Assembly: GCA_035689115.1 (NCBI GenBank)
Contig: DASSMA010000082.1
Coordinates: 1-64,000, forward strand
Direction of reading: 5' to 3'
DNA length: 64,000 nucleotides
Source: JAHFUS01 sp035689115
GTDB lineage: Bacteria > Actinomycetota > Acidimicrobiia > Acidimicrobiales > GCA-2861595
Positions within the stretch are counted from its first letter, which is position 1, and each line of letters begins with the position of its first letter. This document shows, one piece after another, positions 27,411-35,877 of this stretch. The notes under the pieces are model-generated. The model worked only from the letters and a program-made list of their open reading frames with translations, made no database searches and had not been told where the DNA came from. Made by a program: the position numbers and the translations under genes.

Positions 27411-28371
27411 GTACGGCGCCGGCCGCCGCCGCAGCGGCCGCCAGCACGGCCAGTTGGGCCAGGCCGGCGCTCCGGCCGTCGGCGCCGACGACCCACCACA
27501 GCGAGTCGCGGAAGGCGACGGCCAGCGGCACGCAGGCGCACGCCGCCACCGCAGCAGCGGGCGCCGGCGCCGGCGCCCCCGGCCGGCCCTCCACCAGGTG
27601 GAGGTACGAGCCGGCCAGGGCGAGGAAGGCGAACACGCTGCACGCCGAGACGGCGAAGAAGAGCAGCGCCAGCGCCGGCCGGTAGCCCTCGAGGACGACC
27701 TGGGGGGTGTCGACCGCCACCCCGAAGGCGGCGGCGAAGGCGCCGGCCGCCAGCAGCGGGTGGCGGCGCACGAGGGCGGCCGGCCAGCGGTCGGCCCACC
27801 CGAGCAGGACGAGCGCCCGCTCGCCCAGGGAGCCGAGCCGGGCCGACTCCCGGCGGGCCAGGGTGAGGGCGTCGGCCAGCCAGTCGGGCTGGGCGCCGGC
27901 GGCCGCAGGCAGCGCCCGCCCCGCCCGCCACAGCGCCCGGCCGGCGGCCACGGTGGCCGCCGTGAGGGCGGCCAGGGCGCCGACCTCGGCCGCCGTGGTG
28001 CCGCTCCACTCGGCCCGGTGGGCGCCGGCGGCCACGCTCACCCACGCCGCCGCCTCGGTGACGCCGGCCAGGCCGGTCAGCACGCCGGCGGTCCGCACCA
28101 GGTCGGCCGCCCGCCGGACGGGGAGCGGCCGCCGGCGCCGGCACAGCGCCAGCCGGGGCCCGCAGAGGACGAGGAGCAGCGGCCCGCACCACAGCGCCAG
28201 CGACACCAGTGCGTCGTAGGGGTCGTCCTGCCAGGGCTCCCGCCCGTACAGCGCCGGCAGCTCCTTGCCGGCGCCGGCCAGGGCGACGAACGCCGCCCCT
28301 ACCGCCAGGGCCAGCGCCACCGCCCGTCCCGTGACCGCCCGGGCCGGGTGCCCGGGAGGGAGTTCGTCCAC
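27367..28371 (-). CDS. Unknown polytopic membrane protein
   Basis: 334 residues, ATG 28371. Roughly eight hydrophobic helices with long Ala-rich stretches; a cytosolic-looking basic patch (CRRRRPLPVRRAADL) lies near 77. No family is recognised. The middle segment WLADALTLARRESARLGSLGERALVLLGW resembles soluble linkers of actinobacterial membrane proteins of unknown role. Its 3' end overlaps the mannosyltransferase by 44 bp, convergently. Hairpin 28396-28438 lies just upstream and separates it from the serine hydrolase. Confidence 0.6.
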   Translation of the reverse strand: MDELPPGHPARAVTGRAVALALAVGAAFVALAGAGKELPALYGREPWQDDPYDALVSLALWCGPLLLVLCGPRLALCRRRRPLPVRRAADLVRTAGVLTGLAGVTEAAAWVSVAAGAHRAEWSGTTAAEVGALAALTAATVAAGRALWRAGRALPAAAGAQPDWLADALTLARRESARLGSLGERALVLLGWADRWPAALVRRHPLLAAGAFAAAFGVAVDTPQVVLEGYRPALALLFFAVSACSVFAFLALAGSYLHLVEGRPGAPAPAPAAAVAACACVPLAVAFRDSLWWVVGADGRSAGLAQLAVLAAAAAAAGAVLTGVAVRAATAGRR

Positions 28372-28395
28372 GCCCTCCAGTGTCCCACCACCCGT

Positions 28396-28438
28396 CTGGA
28401 GTACATAGCGTGCGGAAACCGCACGCTATTCACTCCAG
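28396..28438. terminator. Long inverted repeat at the end of the serine hydrolase gene
   Basis: Arms of 20 nt (28396-28415, 28419-28438) pair with two mismatches around aaa: CTGGAGT, ATAGCGTGCGG and complements. It includes the stop codon of the minus-strand hydrolase and probably terminates its transcript before 28371. The GAGTACATAGC outer stem is shared with the hairpin at 3111-3149. Confidence 0.75.
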
Positions 28439-29620
28439 AGCGGCGTAGGCGCAGGTCCAGAAGTCCTGGCAGACGGGCGGGGGTGCCGGCGACGACCACA
28501 TCTGGTTGGTGAGGAGGACGGCGGCCAGGCCCTCGGCCGGGTCGTTGGCCCACGAGGTGCCGAGCCCGCCGTCCCAGCCGTAGGAGCCCACCGACCGGGC
28601 GGGGCCGGTGCGCCGCAGGCGCACCCCGACGCCGAACCCCCAGCCGTCGGCCCCCGACAGCGTCGGCGGGTTGGCGGCCACCTGCTCGGGGGTGAGCTGG
28701 TTGGTGGTCATGGCCTCCACCGACGGGCGGGACAGCACCCTGCGCCCGTTCCAGGTGCCGCCGGCCAGCAGCATGCAGGCAAACGCCAGGTAGTCGTCGA
28801 GGGTCGACACCAGGCCGGCGCCGCCCCCCTCGAACGCCGGCGGCCGGGCCCACTGGCCGATGATCGGGTCGTAGACGGTGCGGGCGCCCGTCGCCGGGTC
28901 GGTGCCGTGGGCGGGGCCGAAGCGCTCCAGGCCGGCGGCGGGCACGAAGAAGCCGGTGTCCCGCATGCCGAGGGGCTCGAGGACCCGCTCCCGCAGCACC
29001 TCGCCCAGCGGCCGGCCGGCGGCCCGGGCCACCAGCACCCCGAGGACGTCGGCGCCGGTGTGGTACAGCCAGCGCTCGCCGGGGTGGTGCTGGAGGGGCA
29101 GGGTGCCGAGCCGGCGCAGGAACTCGTCGGGCGCGGGAGCGGCGGCCGGCGCCGGCGGCCCGGCGCCCACGCCCAGGGCGGCCATGGCGTCGAGCAGGGG
29201 CTGGCGGCCGAAGGCGCCGAAGTCCATGCCCGTGCCCATGCGGAAGGTGAGCAGGTCGGCGACGGTGATCGGCCGGCGGGCCGGCTCGGTGTCGTCCAGC
29301 GCCCCTTCGGGGTGGCGCATGACCTGCCGGCCGGCCAGCTCCGGGAGCAGCCTGTCGACGGGCTCGTCGAGACGGATCAGGCACTCCTCGGCCAGCGCCA
29401 GGACCGCCACCGCGGTGACCGGCTTGGTCATCGACGAGATCCGGAAGATGGTGTCCCTGCCCACCGCTGACCCGCCGGCACCGGTGGTGCCGGCCGAGCC
29501 GGCGTGGACCTCGCCGCCGCGCGCCACCGCCCACGCCAGGCCGGGCACCTCGCCCCGCTCGGCGTGGCCGGCCATCACCTCCTCGAGCCGCACCAGTCCC
29601 GCCTTGTCGAACGCTCCCAT
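28430..29620 (-). CDS. Beta-lactamase-like serine hydrolase
   Basis: 396 residues starting MGAFDKAGLVRLEEVMAGH at ATG 29620. SxxK motif ISSMTKPVTA near 63 and YHTGADVLGV provides the Tyr of YxN/YxxG; C-terminal GWDGGLGTSW replaces the KTG/HxG box. This is the class C / esterase EstB-like family: possible esterase, D-aminopeptidase or beta-lactamase. No signal peptide from this start, so probably cytosolic. The in-frame ATG at 29728 would overlap the kinase remnant and is rejected. Activity and substrate unknown. Confidence 0.85.
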   Translation of the reverse strand: MGAFDKAGLVRLEEVMAGHAERGEVPGLAWAVARGGEVHAGSAGTTGAGGSAVGRDTIFRISSMTKPVTAVAVLALAEECLIRLDEPVDRLLPELAGRQVMRHPEGALDDTEPARRPITVADLLTFRMGTGMDFGAFGRQPLLDAMAALGVGAGPPAPAAAPAPDEFLRRLGTLPLQHHPGERWLYHTGADVLGVLVARAAGRPLGEVLRERVLEPLGMRDTGFFVPAAGLERFGPAHGTDPATGARTVYDPIIGQWARPPAFEGGGAGLVSTLDDYLAFACMLLAGGTWNGRRVLSRPSVEAMTTNQLTPEQVAANPPTLSGADGWGFGVGVRLRRTGPARSVGSYGWDGGLGTSWANDPAEGLAAVLLTNQMWSSPAPPPVCQDFWTCAYAALE

Positions 29621-29625
29621 GGCGC

Positions 29626-29711
29626 TCAATCGTCGTCGCCCGCCGTCTCCTCCGCCAGCGGCACCTCGACCCGCACGGTGGCGCCGACCCCCTCGGTCGG
29701 CTTGGGCGTCC
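29626..29711 (-). pseudogene. Possible histidine-kinase C-terminal remnant
   Basis: Immediately upstream of the hydrolase, a frame ends GGTPKPTEGVGATVRVEVPL AEETAGDDD and stops 5 nt before ATG 29620. GATVRVEVPL is like the last strand of a HATPase_c domain, but the rest of the kinase is missing and the sequence becomes unreadable further upstream. I read it as a decayed 3' fragment; short length makes chance resemblance possible. Confidence 0.35.
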
Positions 29712-29774
29712 CTCCACGGCGAACTCACAGGAAGGCCACGACCGGTCCGCAGGTCGGGCGGCGACCATCAGTTC

Positions 29775-30143
29775 ATGACGGCGTTTCCCAAGCTCCGCCG
29801 GCGGCCGCAGGCCTGCCCGCCGCCGGCGGCCGCCGTCGAGCGGCCCCACGTCGCCCTGCTCGACGAGGCGGGGTGGCTGGGGCCGTCGCTCGGCGACCAC
29901 TACGCCTGCGACCCCGAGGTGGGCCCGGCGACGGCCGCCATCGTGACCGCCCGCTGGCAGGCCCCCGACGTGGCCCGCCTCCGGGCCGCCGCGCCCGGTC
30001 GGGCGGTGATCGTGATCGAGCGCTGGGGCTCCAGCCCCGCGCACGCGGTCACCGCCCTCGACGCCGGCGCCGCGACCTACGTGGGCGACGCCCACGCCGA
30101 GGTCGTCCGGGCCTATATCGCCCTCCACCTCGACGGGGCCTGA
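29775..30143 (+). CDS. Small pseudo-receiver-like protein
   Basis: 122 residues from ATG 29775. After a basic, Pro-rich N-terminus, HVALLDEAGW, TAAIVTARWQAPDVARL, RAVIVIERWGSSPAHAVTALDAGAATYVG and VVRAYIALHL recall the alternating strands and helices of a CheY-like domain, ending in the typical A.DAGA..Y.. segment. The phospho-acceptor aspartate is not evident, so it would be an unphosphorylated receiver. No output domain. Function unknown; a weak match only. Confidence 0.5.
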   Translation: MTAFPKLRRRPQACPPPAAAVERPHVALLDEAGWLGPSLGDHYACDPEVGPATAAIVTARWQAPDVARLRAAAPGRAVIVIERWGSSPAHAVTALDAGAATYVGDAHAEVVRAYIALHLDGA

Positions 30144-30299
30144 GCCGGCACCTTTCGTGCCATTGGCCCCGCCCATCGTGGGTACGAAATTCTGCCGTAA
30201 GAGTCTTTCGGCCCTGCCAAAGGCGTCCATCGGCGCTTCACACTCGGCAAGGCGCAAAGACGCGTCTATTCATCAGTGAAGATGAGCCGAGGAGGAGAG

Positions 30300-31532
30300 A
30301 TGAAGGGTACGTACAAGGGAGCGGCAGTGGCCGTCTCCCTCCTGACGCTGTTCGGCGTCGCGGCCTGCGGGAACGACAAGAAGGACAACACCTCGTCGTC
30401 GTCGACCACGGCAGCCGGATCGTCGACCACTGCGGCGTCGGGTGAGGTCGCAGCCGGCACGCTCACCAGCGACATGGCGGCCATGAAGCTGCTCAAGCCC
30501 CTGGTGGCCCAGGGCAAGGGCAAGGTCGCCGTCCTCCTGCCCGACACCGCGTCGTCGGCCCGCTACGTGTCCTTCGACGCACCGCTGCTCGAGCAGGCGT
30601 TCAAGACCGCCGGCTACGCGTCCGGCGACTACATCATCGACAACGCCCAGGGCAGCGCCACCACCATGCAGCAGCAGGCCGAGGCGGCCATCACCGCCGG
30701 GGCCTCCGTCATCCTCATCGACCAGCTCGACTCCGGCAGCGCGGCATCCATCGAGAAGGACGCCGCCGCCAAGGGCGTGAAGGTCGTCGACTACGACCGC
30801 CTCACCAAGGGCGGCGTCGACGGGCGCTACTACGTGAGCTTCGACAACGTGAAGGTGGGCGGGCTCATCGGCGCCGGCCTGGTGCAGTGCGTCAGCGACT
30901 GGAAGGTCTCCAAGCCGCAGGTGCTGTTCATGAACGGCGACCCCACCGACAACAACGCCACCCTGTTCGCCCAGGGCTACCACGCCGTGATCGACCCCAA
31001 GATCACCAGCGGCGCCTACACCAAGGTCGCCGAGCCGGGCGGCACGTGGAACAACCAGCAGGCGCTCACCATCTTCGAGCAGCAGTACGCCGCCAACCCC
31101 AACATCAACACCGTGGTGACGGCCAACGACGGCCTCGGCCAGTCGGTGATCTCGGCCCTCAAGACCAAGAGCATCCGCCCGTCCACCATCCCGACCACCG
31201 GCCAGGACGCCACCACTCAGGGCCTCCAGAACGTGCTGGCGAACTACCAGTGCGGCACCGTCTACAAGCCGATCAGCGTCGAGGCGCAGGCCGCCGTGGC
31301 CATCGCCACCTACCTGCGGGCCGGCAAGCAGCCCCCGGCCTCGCTGGTGAACGGCACGACCAAGGACACCACGGCCAGCACCAACGTGCCCTCGGTCCTG
31401 CTGACCCCGGTCTGGGTGACCGCCAAGAACATGAACGACACCGTCATCAAGGACAACTTCGTGAAGCCGTCGGACCTCTGCACGCCTGAGCTCCAGGCCG
31501 CCTGCCAGGCCGCCGGCATCCCCACCAGCTAG
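30300..31532 (+). CDS. Sugar ABC transporter substrate-binding lipoprotein (XylF-like)
   Basis: 410 residues. Signal peptide with lipobox GVAACG, a Ser/Thr linker, then a type I periplasmic-binding fold of the xylose/ribose class: KVAVLLPDTASSARY, AITAGASVILIDQLDSG, VVDYDRLTKGG and TVVTANDGLGQSVISAL. Likely imports a pentose or similar sugar; ligand not certain. ATG 30300 has a GAGGAGGAGAG site, and 156 bp of upstream space is the main promoter region (30144-30299), including the AAGAGTCTTTCGG motif. Confidence 0.9.
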   Translation: MKGTYKGAAVAVSLLTLFGVAACGNDKKDNTSSSSTTAAGSSTTAASGEVAAGTLTSDMAAMKLLKPLVAQGKGKVAVLLPDTASSARYVSFDAPLLEQAFKTAGYASGDYIIDNAQGSATTMQQQAEAAITAGASVILIDQLDSGSAASIEKDAAAKGVKVVDYDRLTKGGVDGRYYVSFDNVKVGGLIGAGLVQCVSDWKVSKPQVLFMNGDPTDNNATLFAQGYHAVIDPKITSGAYTKVAEPGGTWNNQQALTIFEQQYAANPNINTVVTANDGLGQSVISALKTKSIRPSTIPTTGQDATTQGLQNVLANYQCGTVYKPISVEAQAAVAIATYLRAGKQPPASLVNGTTKDTTASTNVPSVLLTPVWVTAKNMNDTVIKDNFVKPSDLCTPELQAACQAAGIPTS

Positions 31533-31543
31533 TTGGACCCCGC

Positions 31544-31581
31544 CCCGCCGGCACCCGCCCGCGAGAGCGGGTGCCGGCGGG
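31544..31581 (+). terminator. 15-bp hairpin between binding protein and ATPase genes
   Basis: Perfect arms 31544-31558 and 31567-31581 (CCCGCCGGCACCCGC and complement), 8-nt loop, followed by a short ACTTTCC. It probably partially terminates or stabilises the upstream mRNA, giving excess binding protein over ATPase and permease, a common feature of ABC importer operons. Confidence 0.8.
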
Positions 31582-31611
31582 ACTTTCCCACGCGCACACC
31601 GGGAGAGCATC

Positions 31612-32409
31612 GTGAGCGTTGACGCCGGAGCCGGCCAGCCACTGCTGCGGCTCGAAGCCATCGACAAGCACTTCGGGCCGGTCCAGGCGCTCACCGCTGT
31701 GGACCTCGAGGTGCCCGCCGGCCAGGTCACCGCCCTGTGCGGTGACAACGGGGCCGGCAAGTCCGTCCTCATCAAGACCATCTCGGGCATCCATCCGCCC
31801 GACGGCGGCCAGATGTACTGGGAGGGCCAGCCGGTCCACGTCCGCACGCCGAAGGACTCGGCGGCGCTGGGCATCGAGACCGTGTACCAGGACCTCGCCC
31901 TCTGCGACAACCTCGACATCGTCGAGAACATGTTCCTCGGCCGGGAGCGCACGAGGCTGCGCACCCTGAACGAGGAGGACATGGAGCGCTCGGCGCGCGA
32001 CACGTTGAAGAGCCTCGCTGTCACCACCGTCCGCAGCATCCGCCAGCCCGTTGCCTCCCTCTCGGGCGGGCAGCGCCAGTCGGTGGCCGTGGCCAAGGCG
32101 GTGATGTGGAACTCCAAGCTGGTGATCATGGACGAGCCCACCGCCGCCCTGGGTGTGGCCCAGACGGCGATGGTGCTGAACCTGGTCCGCACCCTGGCCG
32201 ACCGCGGCTTGGCCGTCATCGTGATCTCCCACAACATGAACGACGTCTTCGAGGTGGCCGACCGCGTCGCCGTGCTCCACCTCGGCCACATGGTGGCCAG
32301 CGGGCCGGCCAACGAGTTCGACCGCTCCATCGTGGTGGACTACATGACATCCGGGCGCTCCACCCGTGCGGTGGGCGGGAACGGCCATGCGGCCGGGAAC
32401 GGGAGCTGA
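31612..32409 (+). CDS. Sugar ABC transporter ATPase, single-domain
   Basis: 265 residues with Walker A CGDNGAGKSVLIK, Q-loop YQDLALC, signature LSGGQRQSVAVAK, Walker B VIMDEPTAALG and the H-loop ISHNMNDV. CUT2 importers of the XylG/RbsA type normally have a fused ~500-residue double ATPase; this one has a single domain and must act as a homodimer. GTG 31612 after GGGAGA. 3 nt separate it from the permease. Confidence 0.92.
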   Translation: MSVDAGAGQPLLRLEAIDKHFGPVQALTAVDLEVPAGQVTALCGDNGAGKSVLIKTISGIHPPDGGQMYWEGQPVHVRTPKDSAALGIETVYQDLALCDNLDIVENMFLGRERTRLRTLNEEDMERSARDTLKSLAVTTVRSIRQPVASLSGGQRQSVAVAKAVMWNSKLVIMDEPTAALGVAQTAMVLNLVRTLADRGLAVIVISHNMNDVFEVADRVAVLHLGHMVASGPANEFDRSIVVDYMTSGRSTRAVGGNGHAAGNGS

Positions 32410-32412
32410 CCA

Positions 32413-33720
32413 ATGACGGACGCACAGCTCGAACCCGAGATCGAAGGCCCGCCCGAGGAGGACCTCACCGCCGCCCCCGAGGAGACGGCGGTCGCCGCCG
32501 TCAACCCGGCCCTGGCCGCCGACTCGCTCGGCGAGTACCTGAAGGTGTGGTGGGCGCGGGTGCGGGGCGGCGAGAGCGGCGTGCTGCCGGTGATCGTCGG
32601 CCTGATCCTCATCGCCGTCCTGTTCCAGAGCCTCAACTCCACGTTCCTGACGGCCGGGAACCTGGTGGACCTGCTCCGCCAGGGCGCCGTCTACATGCTC
32701 CTCGCCATGGGCATGGTGTACGCCCTGCTCCTCGGCGAGATCGACCTGTCGGCCGGCTTCGTGGCCGGCATCGGCGGCACGATCGCCGCCGAGCTGGTGA
32801 AGGAGTCCACCGGCTGGCCGTGGTGGGCCGCCTGCCTGGTGGCCCTGGCCGCCTGCGCCGCCATCGGCGTGCTCCAGGGCACGATCATCTCCCGCCTCGG
32901 GCTGCCTTCGTTCGTGGTGACGCTGGCGGGGTTCCTCGCGTGGCAGGGCGTGATGCTGTTCATCCTGGGCACCGGCGAGGGCCTGGTGCCGATCAGCGAC
33001 AACACGATCAACAACTTCGCCAACGGCATCCTGTCGCCGGCCGCCAGCTGGGCGGTGATGATCGCGATCGTCGCCGTCTACGGGGTCCTCACGTGGACAC
33101 GCGACGCCCGCCGCCGGAAGAGCGGCCTGGTGGCGCCGCCGGCCAGCCTCACCATCGTCAAGGTGGTGGGCATCGTGGTGGCCGGCGTGGTGGTGGTGCT
33201 CATCTGCAACACCAACCGGGGCACCTTGACGACGATCAAGGGCATGCCGTGGGTGATCCTCATCGTGCTCGGCGTGCTGTCCCTCTGGACCTTCGTGCTG
33301 GCCCGCACCCGTTTCGGGCGCTACGTCTACGCCATCGGCGGCAACCCGGAGGCGGCCCGGCGGGCCGGCGTGAACCTGGCCCGGATCCGCACGGCGGCCT
33401 TCGCCCTGTGCTCGTTGACGGCCGGCATCGCCGGCATCGTCTACGCCTCCCGGCTGCGCTCGGTGTCCACCAACCTGGCCGGCGGCGAGCTGGTCCTCTA
33501 CGCCGTGGCCGCCGCCGTCATCGGCGGCACCAGCCTCTTCGGCGGCCGGGGGCGCCCGCTCGACGCCGTGCTCGGCGGCATCGTGATGGCCGCCATCAGC
33601 AACGGGATGGCGCTCCAGGGCTACAGCACCGCCACCCGGCTGGTCATCACCGGCATCGTGCTGGTCGTGGCCGTCACCATCGACGTCGTGGCCAGGGGCG
33701 GCCGGGCCCGCGCCCGTTGA
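32413..33720 (+). CDS. Sugar ABC transporter permease (XylH-like)
   Basis: 435 residues; an acidic N-terminal tail, then about ten helices. EIDLSAGFVAGIGG and GLPSFVVTLAGFLAWQGV are the CUT2 permease signatures; AIGGNPEAARRAGVN is the ATPase-contact loop. Longer than RbsC, as in XylH. The stop overlaps the TTG start of the acetyltransferase gene. Confidence 0.92.
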   Translation: MTDAQLEPEIEGPPEEDLTAAPEETAVAAVNPALAADSLGEYLKVWWARVRGGESGVLPVIVGLILIAVLFQSLNSTFLTAGNLVDLLRQGAVYMLLAMGMVYALLLGEIDLSAGFVAGIGGTIAAELVKESTGWPWWAACLVALAACAAIGVLQGTIISRLGLPSFVVTLAGFLAWQGVMLFILGTGEGLVPISDNTINNFANGILSPAASWAVMIAIVAVYGVLTWTRDARRRKSGLVAPPASLTIVKVVGIVVAGVVVVLICNTNRGTLTTIKGMPWVILIVLGVLSLWTFVLARTRFGRYVYAIGGNPEAARRAGVNLARIRTAAFALCSLTAGIAGIVYASRLRSVSTNLAGGELVLYAVAAAVIGGTSLFGGRGRPLDAVLGGIVMAAISNGMALQGYSTATRLVITGIVLVVAVTIDVVARGGRARAR

Positions 33721-34277
33721 CGGCGGGGGACGGCGACTCCCGCACCCAGCGCCAGCGCATGCTGGCCGGCGACCTCTACATCGCCGACGACCCGGAGCTG
33801 CGGGCCGAGGCGGAACGGGCTCAGCGGCTCCTCCACGCCTTCAACACCGCCGGCGGCGGCCGGGCCGTCCTCGAGGAGCTGCTGGGCGCCCTCGGCGAGG
33901 GCAGCGACATCCGGGCGCCGTTCTACTGCGACTACGGCTACAACGTCGCCGTCGGCGCCCGCTGCTTCGCCAACTACGGGCTGGTCGCCCTCGACGTGGC
34001 GCCCATCACCATCGGCGATGACGTGCAGTTCGGCCCCAACGTGCAGCTCCTCACCCCGACCCATCCCGTCGACCCGGCGCAGCGCCGGGCCAAGTGGGAG
34101 GCGGGGGCACCCATCGCCATCGGCGACAACGCCTGGCTGGGCGGGGGCGCCATCGTGCTGGCCGGGGTCACCATCGGGGCCGACACCGTGGTGGGAGCCG
34201 GCGCGGTGGTCACGAGGAGCCTGCCACCCGGGGTGGTGGCGGTGGGCAACCCGGCCCGCGTTATCAGGTCGCTGTAG
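33717..34277 (+). CDS. Sugar O-acetyltransferase (Maa/NodL-type, left-handed beta helix)
   Basis: 186 residues. RQRMLAGDLYIADDPELRAE is the typical start of maltose O-acetyltransferases; hexapeptide repeats follow, with NVQLLTPTHPVDPAQR (catalytic His) and GVTIGADTVVGAGAVVTRSL. TTG 33717 overlaps the permease TGA and brings the N-terminus to family length; ATG 33759 would lose the first helix. As last gene of the importer operon it may acetylate incoming sugar. Overlaps the next gene by 14 bp, convergently. Confidence 0.85.
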   Translation: MTAGDGDSRTQRQRMLAGDLYIADDPELRAEAERAQRLLHAFNTAGGGRAVLEELLGALGEGSDIRAPFYCDYGYNVAVGARCFANYGLVALDVAPITIGDDVQFGPNVQLLTPTHPVDPAQRRAKWEAGAPIAIGDNAWLGGGAIVLAGVTIGADTVVGAGAVVTRSLPPGVVAVGNPARVIRSL

Positions 34278-35322
34278 CGGGCGGCAGCGCCAGCCACTCC
34301 TCCCGGGACAGGTCGCGGCCGATGTACCGGGGGCGCCGGAACGGCCACGCGCCGGCGATCCACGCCGGGACGAAGTCGTCCAGGGCCTCCTCCACCGGGC
34401 CGCCGGCCAGCCGGTCGACCACCCACCACGAGATCTCGGCGTCGGCACCCTGGCGCTCGGGCGGGTCGACGTAGACGCAGCCCAGCAGCTCCGTCTCGCC
34501 CTCGTCGAGGACGGCGTAGTTGAACGAGAGGTTGGCGCCGGCCTCCGCCTCGTGGCGGGCCAGGTCCTCCCGGTCCTGCTCCATGGTCATGGTGTCGGGC
34601 GGCCAGCCCCACGCCTCGCCGAACATCGCCCACAGGCGCTGCCGGGACCCCATCACGGCCGGGTAGTCGATGTCCACGTCGGCGGCCCGGATGGGCCGGA
34701 GGTGGTGGCCGGTGCCGAGGTCGGCCCGCCGAGGGGCGGCGAAGCCGGCCGGGAGCCACGGCGAGGCGGCCGGGACCTCCCACCCGACCCGCACCGCCCA
34801 GGCCTCGGCACCGCACATCACCAGGTCGCAGACGGGGTCCTTGGCGTCGGCGTACACGGCGGTGGAGTCGCACAGCACCGCCAGGCGCCGCTTCGCCTCC
34901 CCGTAGGCGCCGGCCGCCGCGGGGTCGGCTCGCAGGTAGTCCCGGAACAGCAGGGCGTAGCGCTGGTTCGGCCAGCCGTTCTGGCGGACGTGCAGGTGGG
35001 CGGCTGGGTCGGCGGCCACCCAGTACCGCTTCCGCCACTGGGGCCCCGGCGTGTCGCAGGGCGGCACGTGGTCGTCGATGACGTGGGCCCGCCGGCGGAA
35101 CGGCCCGATCTCGTCGGGCCAGCGGTCGGCGACCTCCAGCGCCGCCACGGTCACCTGGATGTCGACGATGTCCTTGGCGGCCAGACCGGGGACCGACGTG
35201 GAGCCGATGTGGTCGATGCGCAGCGCCTCGCCGCCGACGGCCTCCTCCACCACCGCCCGGAGCCGCTCGTACCGCTCCGGCCAGGCGGGGTCGTAGTCGA
35301 CGACCAGCGGCGCCGGGCTCAC
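34264..35322 (-). CDS. GrpB-type nucleotidyltransferase fused to a GNAT-like domain
   Basis: 352 residues. The N-terminal half is UPF0157/GrpB: DYDPAWPERYERLRAVVEEA, IDHIGSTSVPGLAAKDIVDI and RYALLFRDYLRADP. The C-terminal half reads HHLRPIRAADVDIDYPAVMG, SFNYAVLDEGETELLGCVYV and AEISWWVVDRLAG, a GNAT acetyltransferase pattern. GTG 35322 overlaps the stop of the upstream gene. GrpB proteins are related to CoA-ligase/nucleotidyl folds of unclear role; the fusion may modify an amine or nucleotide. Substrate unknown. Confidence 0.75.
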   Translation of the reverse strand: MSPAPLVVDYDPAWPERYERLRAVVEEAVGGEALRIDHIGSTSVPGLAAKDIVDIQVTVAALEVADRWPDEIGPFRRRAHVIDDHVPPCDTPGPQWRKRYWVAADPAAHLHVRQNGWPNQRYALLFRDYLRADPAAAGAYGEAKRRLAVLCDSTAVYADAKDPVCDLVMCGAEAWAVRVGWEVPAASPWLPAGFAAPRRADLGTGHHLRPIRAADVDIDYPAVMGSRQRLWAMFGEAWGWPPDTMTMEQDREDLARHEAEAGANLSFNYAVLDEGETELLGCVYVDPPERQGADAEISWWVVDRLAGGPVEEALDDFVPAWIAGAWPFRRPRYIGRDLSREEWLALPPATAT

Positions 35323-35834
35323 CCGGCGCTCACGACGGCGTCGTACACCGCCTCCGCCGGCAGGCCCAGCAACCGGGCCGCCATCTCCTCCTTGAGCCGC
35401 CGGGCGCGCTCCGCCTCGGCCGCGCTCGGGGCCTCCTTGCACGCGACCTCGACGAACTCCTCGGGCACGAGGCCGTCCCGCAGGGCGAGGTCCACCACCG
35501 TCGGCCCGTAGCGGAGGCGGAAGAAGAACGAGCCGCCGGGAGCGTCGGGGACACCGGCCGGGGCCAGCTCGGGCGCCACTCGGAACCGGTCGCCGGACAC
35601 CGCCCTGGTCACCATCTCGAACGCGTCGCGCGCCCCACCCCCCGGGAAGCCGCTCTCGACGGCGATGCCGTAGCGGTCGGGCGGCTGGTCCGGCGACAGC
35701 AGCGGGAAGGCACGCTCCATCGCCTTGAAGGCGTGGGCCGCGCCGGCGATCGAGCTGCGGCCGTGGTACTTGAGGATGTCGTCGAAGGCGATGCTGATCG
35801 CCTCGTCCTGGTCGCGGATCGTGAGGGTCGCCAT
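35319..35834 (-). CDS. Unknown conserved-looking soluble protein
   Basis: 171 residues from ATG 35834. Segments ISIAFDDILKYHGRSSIAG and AGAAHAFKAMERAFPLL, followed by VESGFPGGGARDAFEMVTRAV, faintly recall the FmdE-type fold (FHGH...G...A), but cysteines of that family are missing. C-terminal helix EAERARRLKEEMAARLLGL. Coupled by GTGA to the GrpB-GNAT gene. I cannot give a function. Confidence 0.55.
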   Translation of the reverse strand: MATLTIRDQDEAISIAFDDILKYHGRSSIAGAAHAFKAMERAFPLLSPDQPPDRYGIAVESGFPGGGARDAFEMVTRAVSGDRFRVAPELAPAGVPDAPGGSFFFRLRYGPTVVDLALRDGLVPEEFVEVACKEAPSAAEAERARRLKEEMAARLLGLPAEAVYDAVVSAG

Positions 35835-35877
35835 GGCCGCATCCTTGCCTGGACGGCCGGCGGCCTGCACGCGGCGC

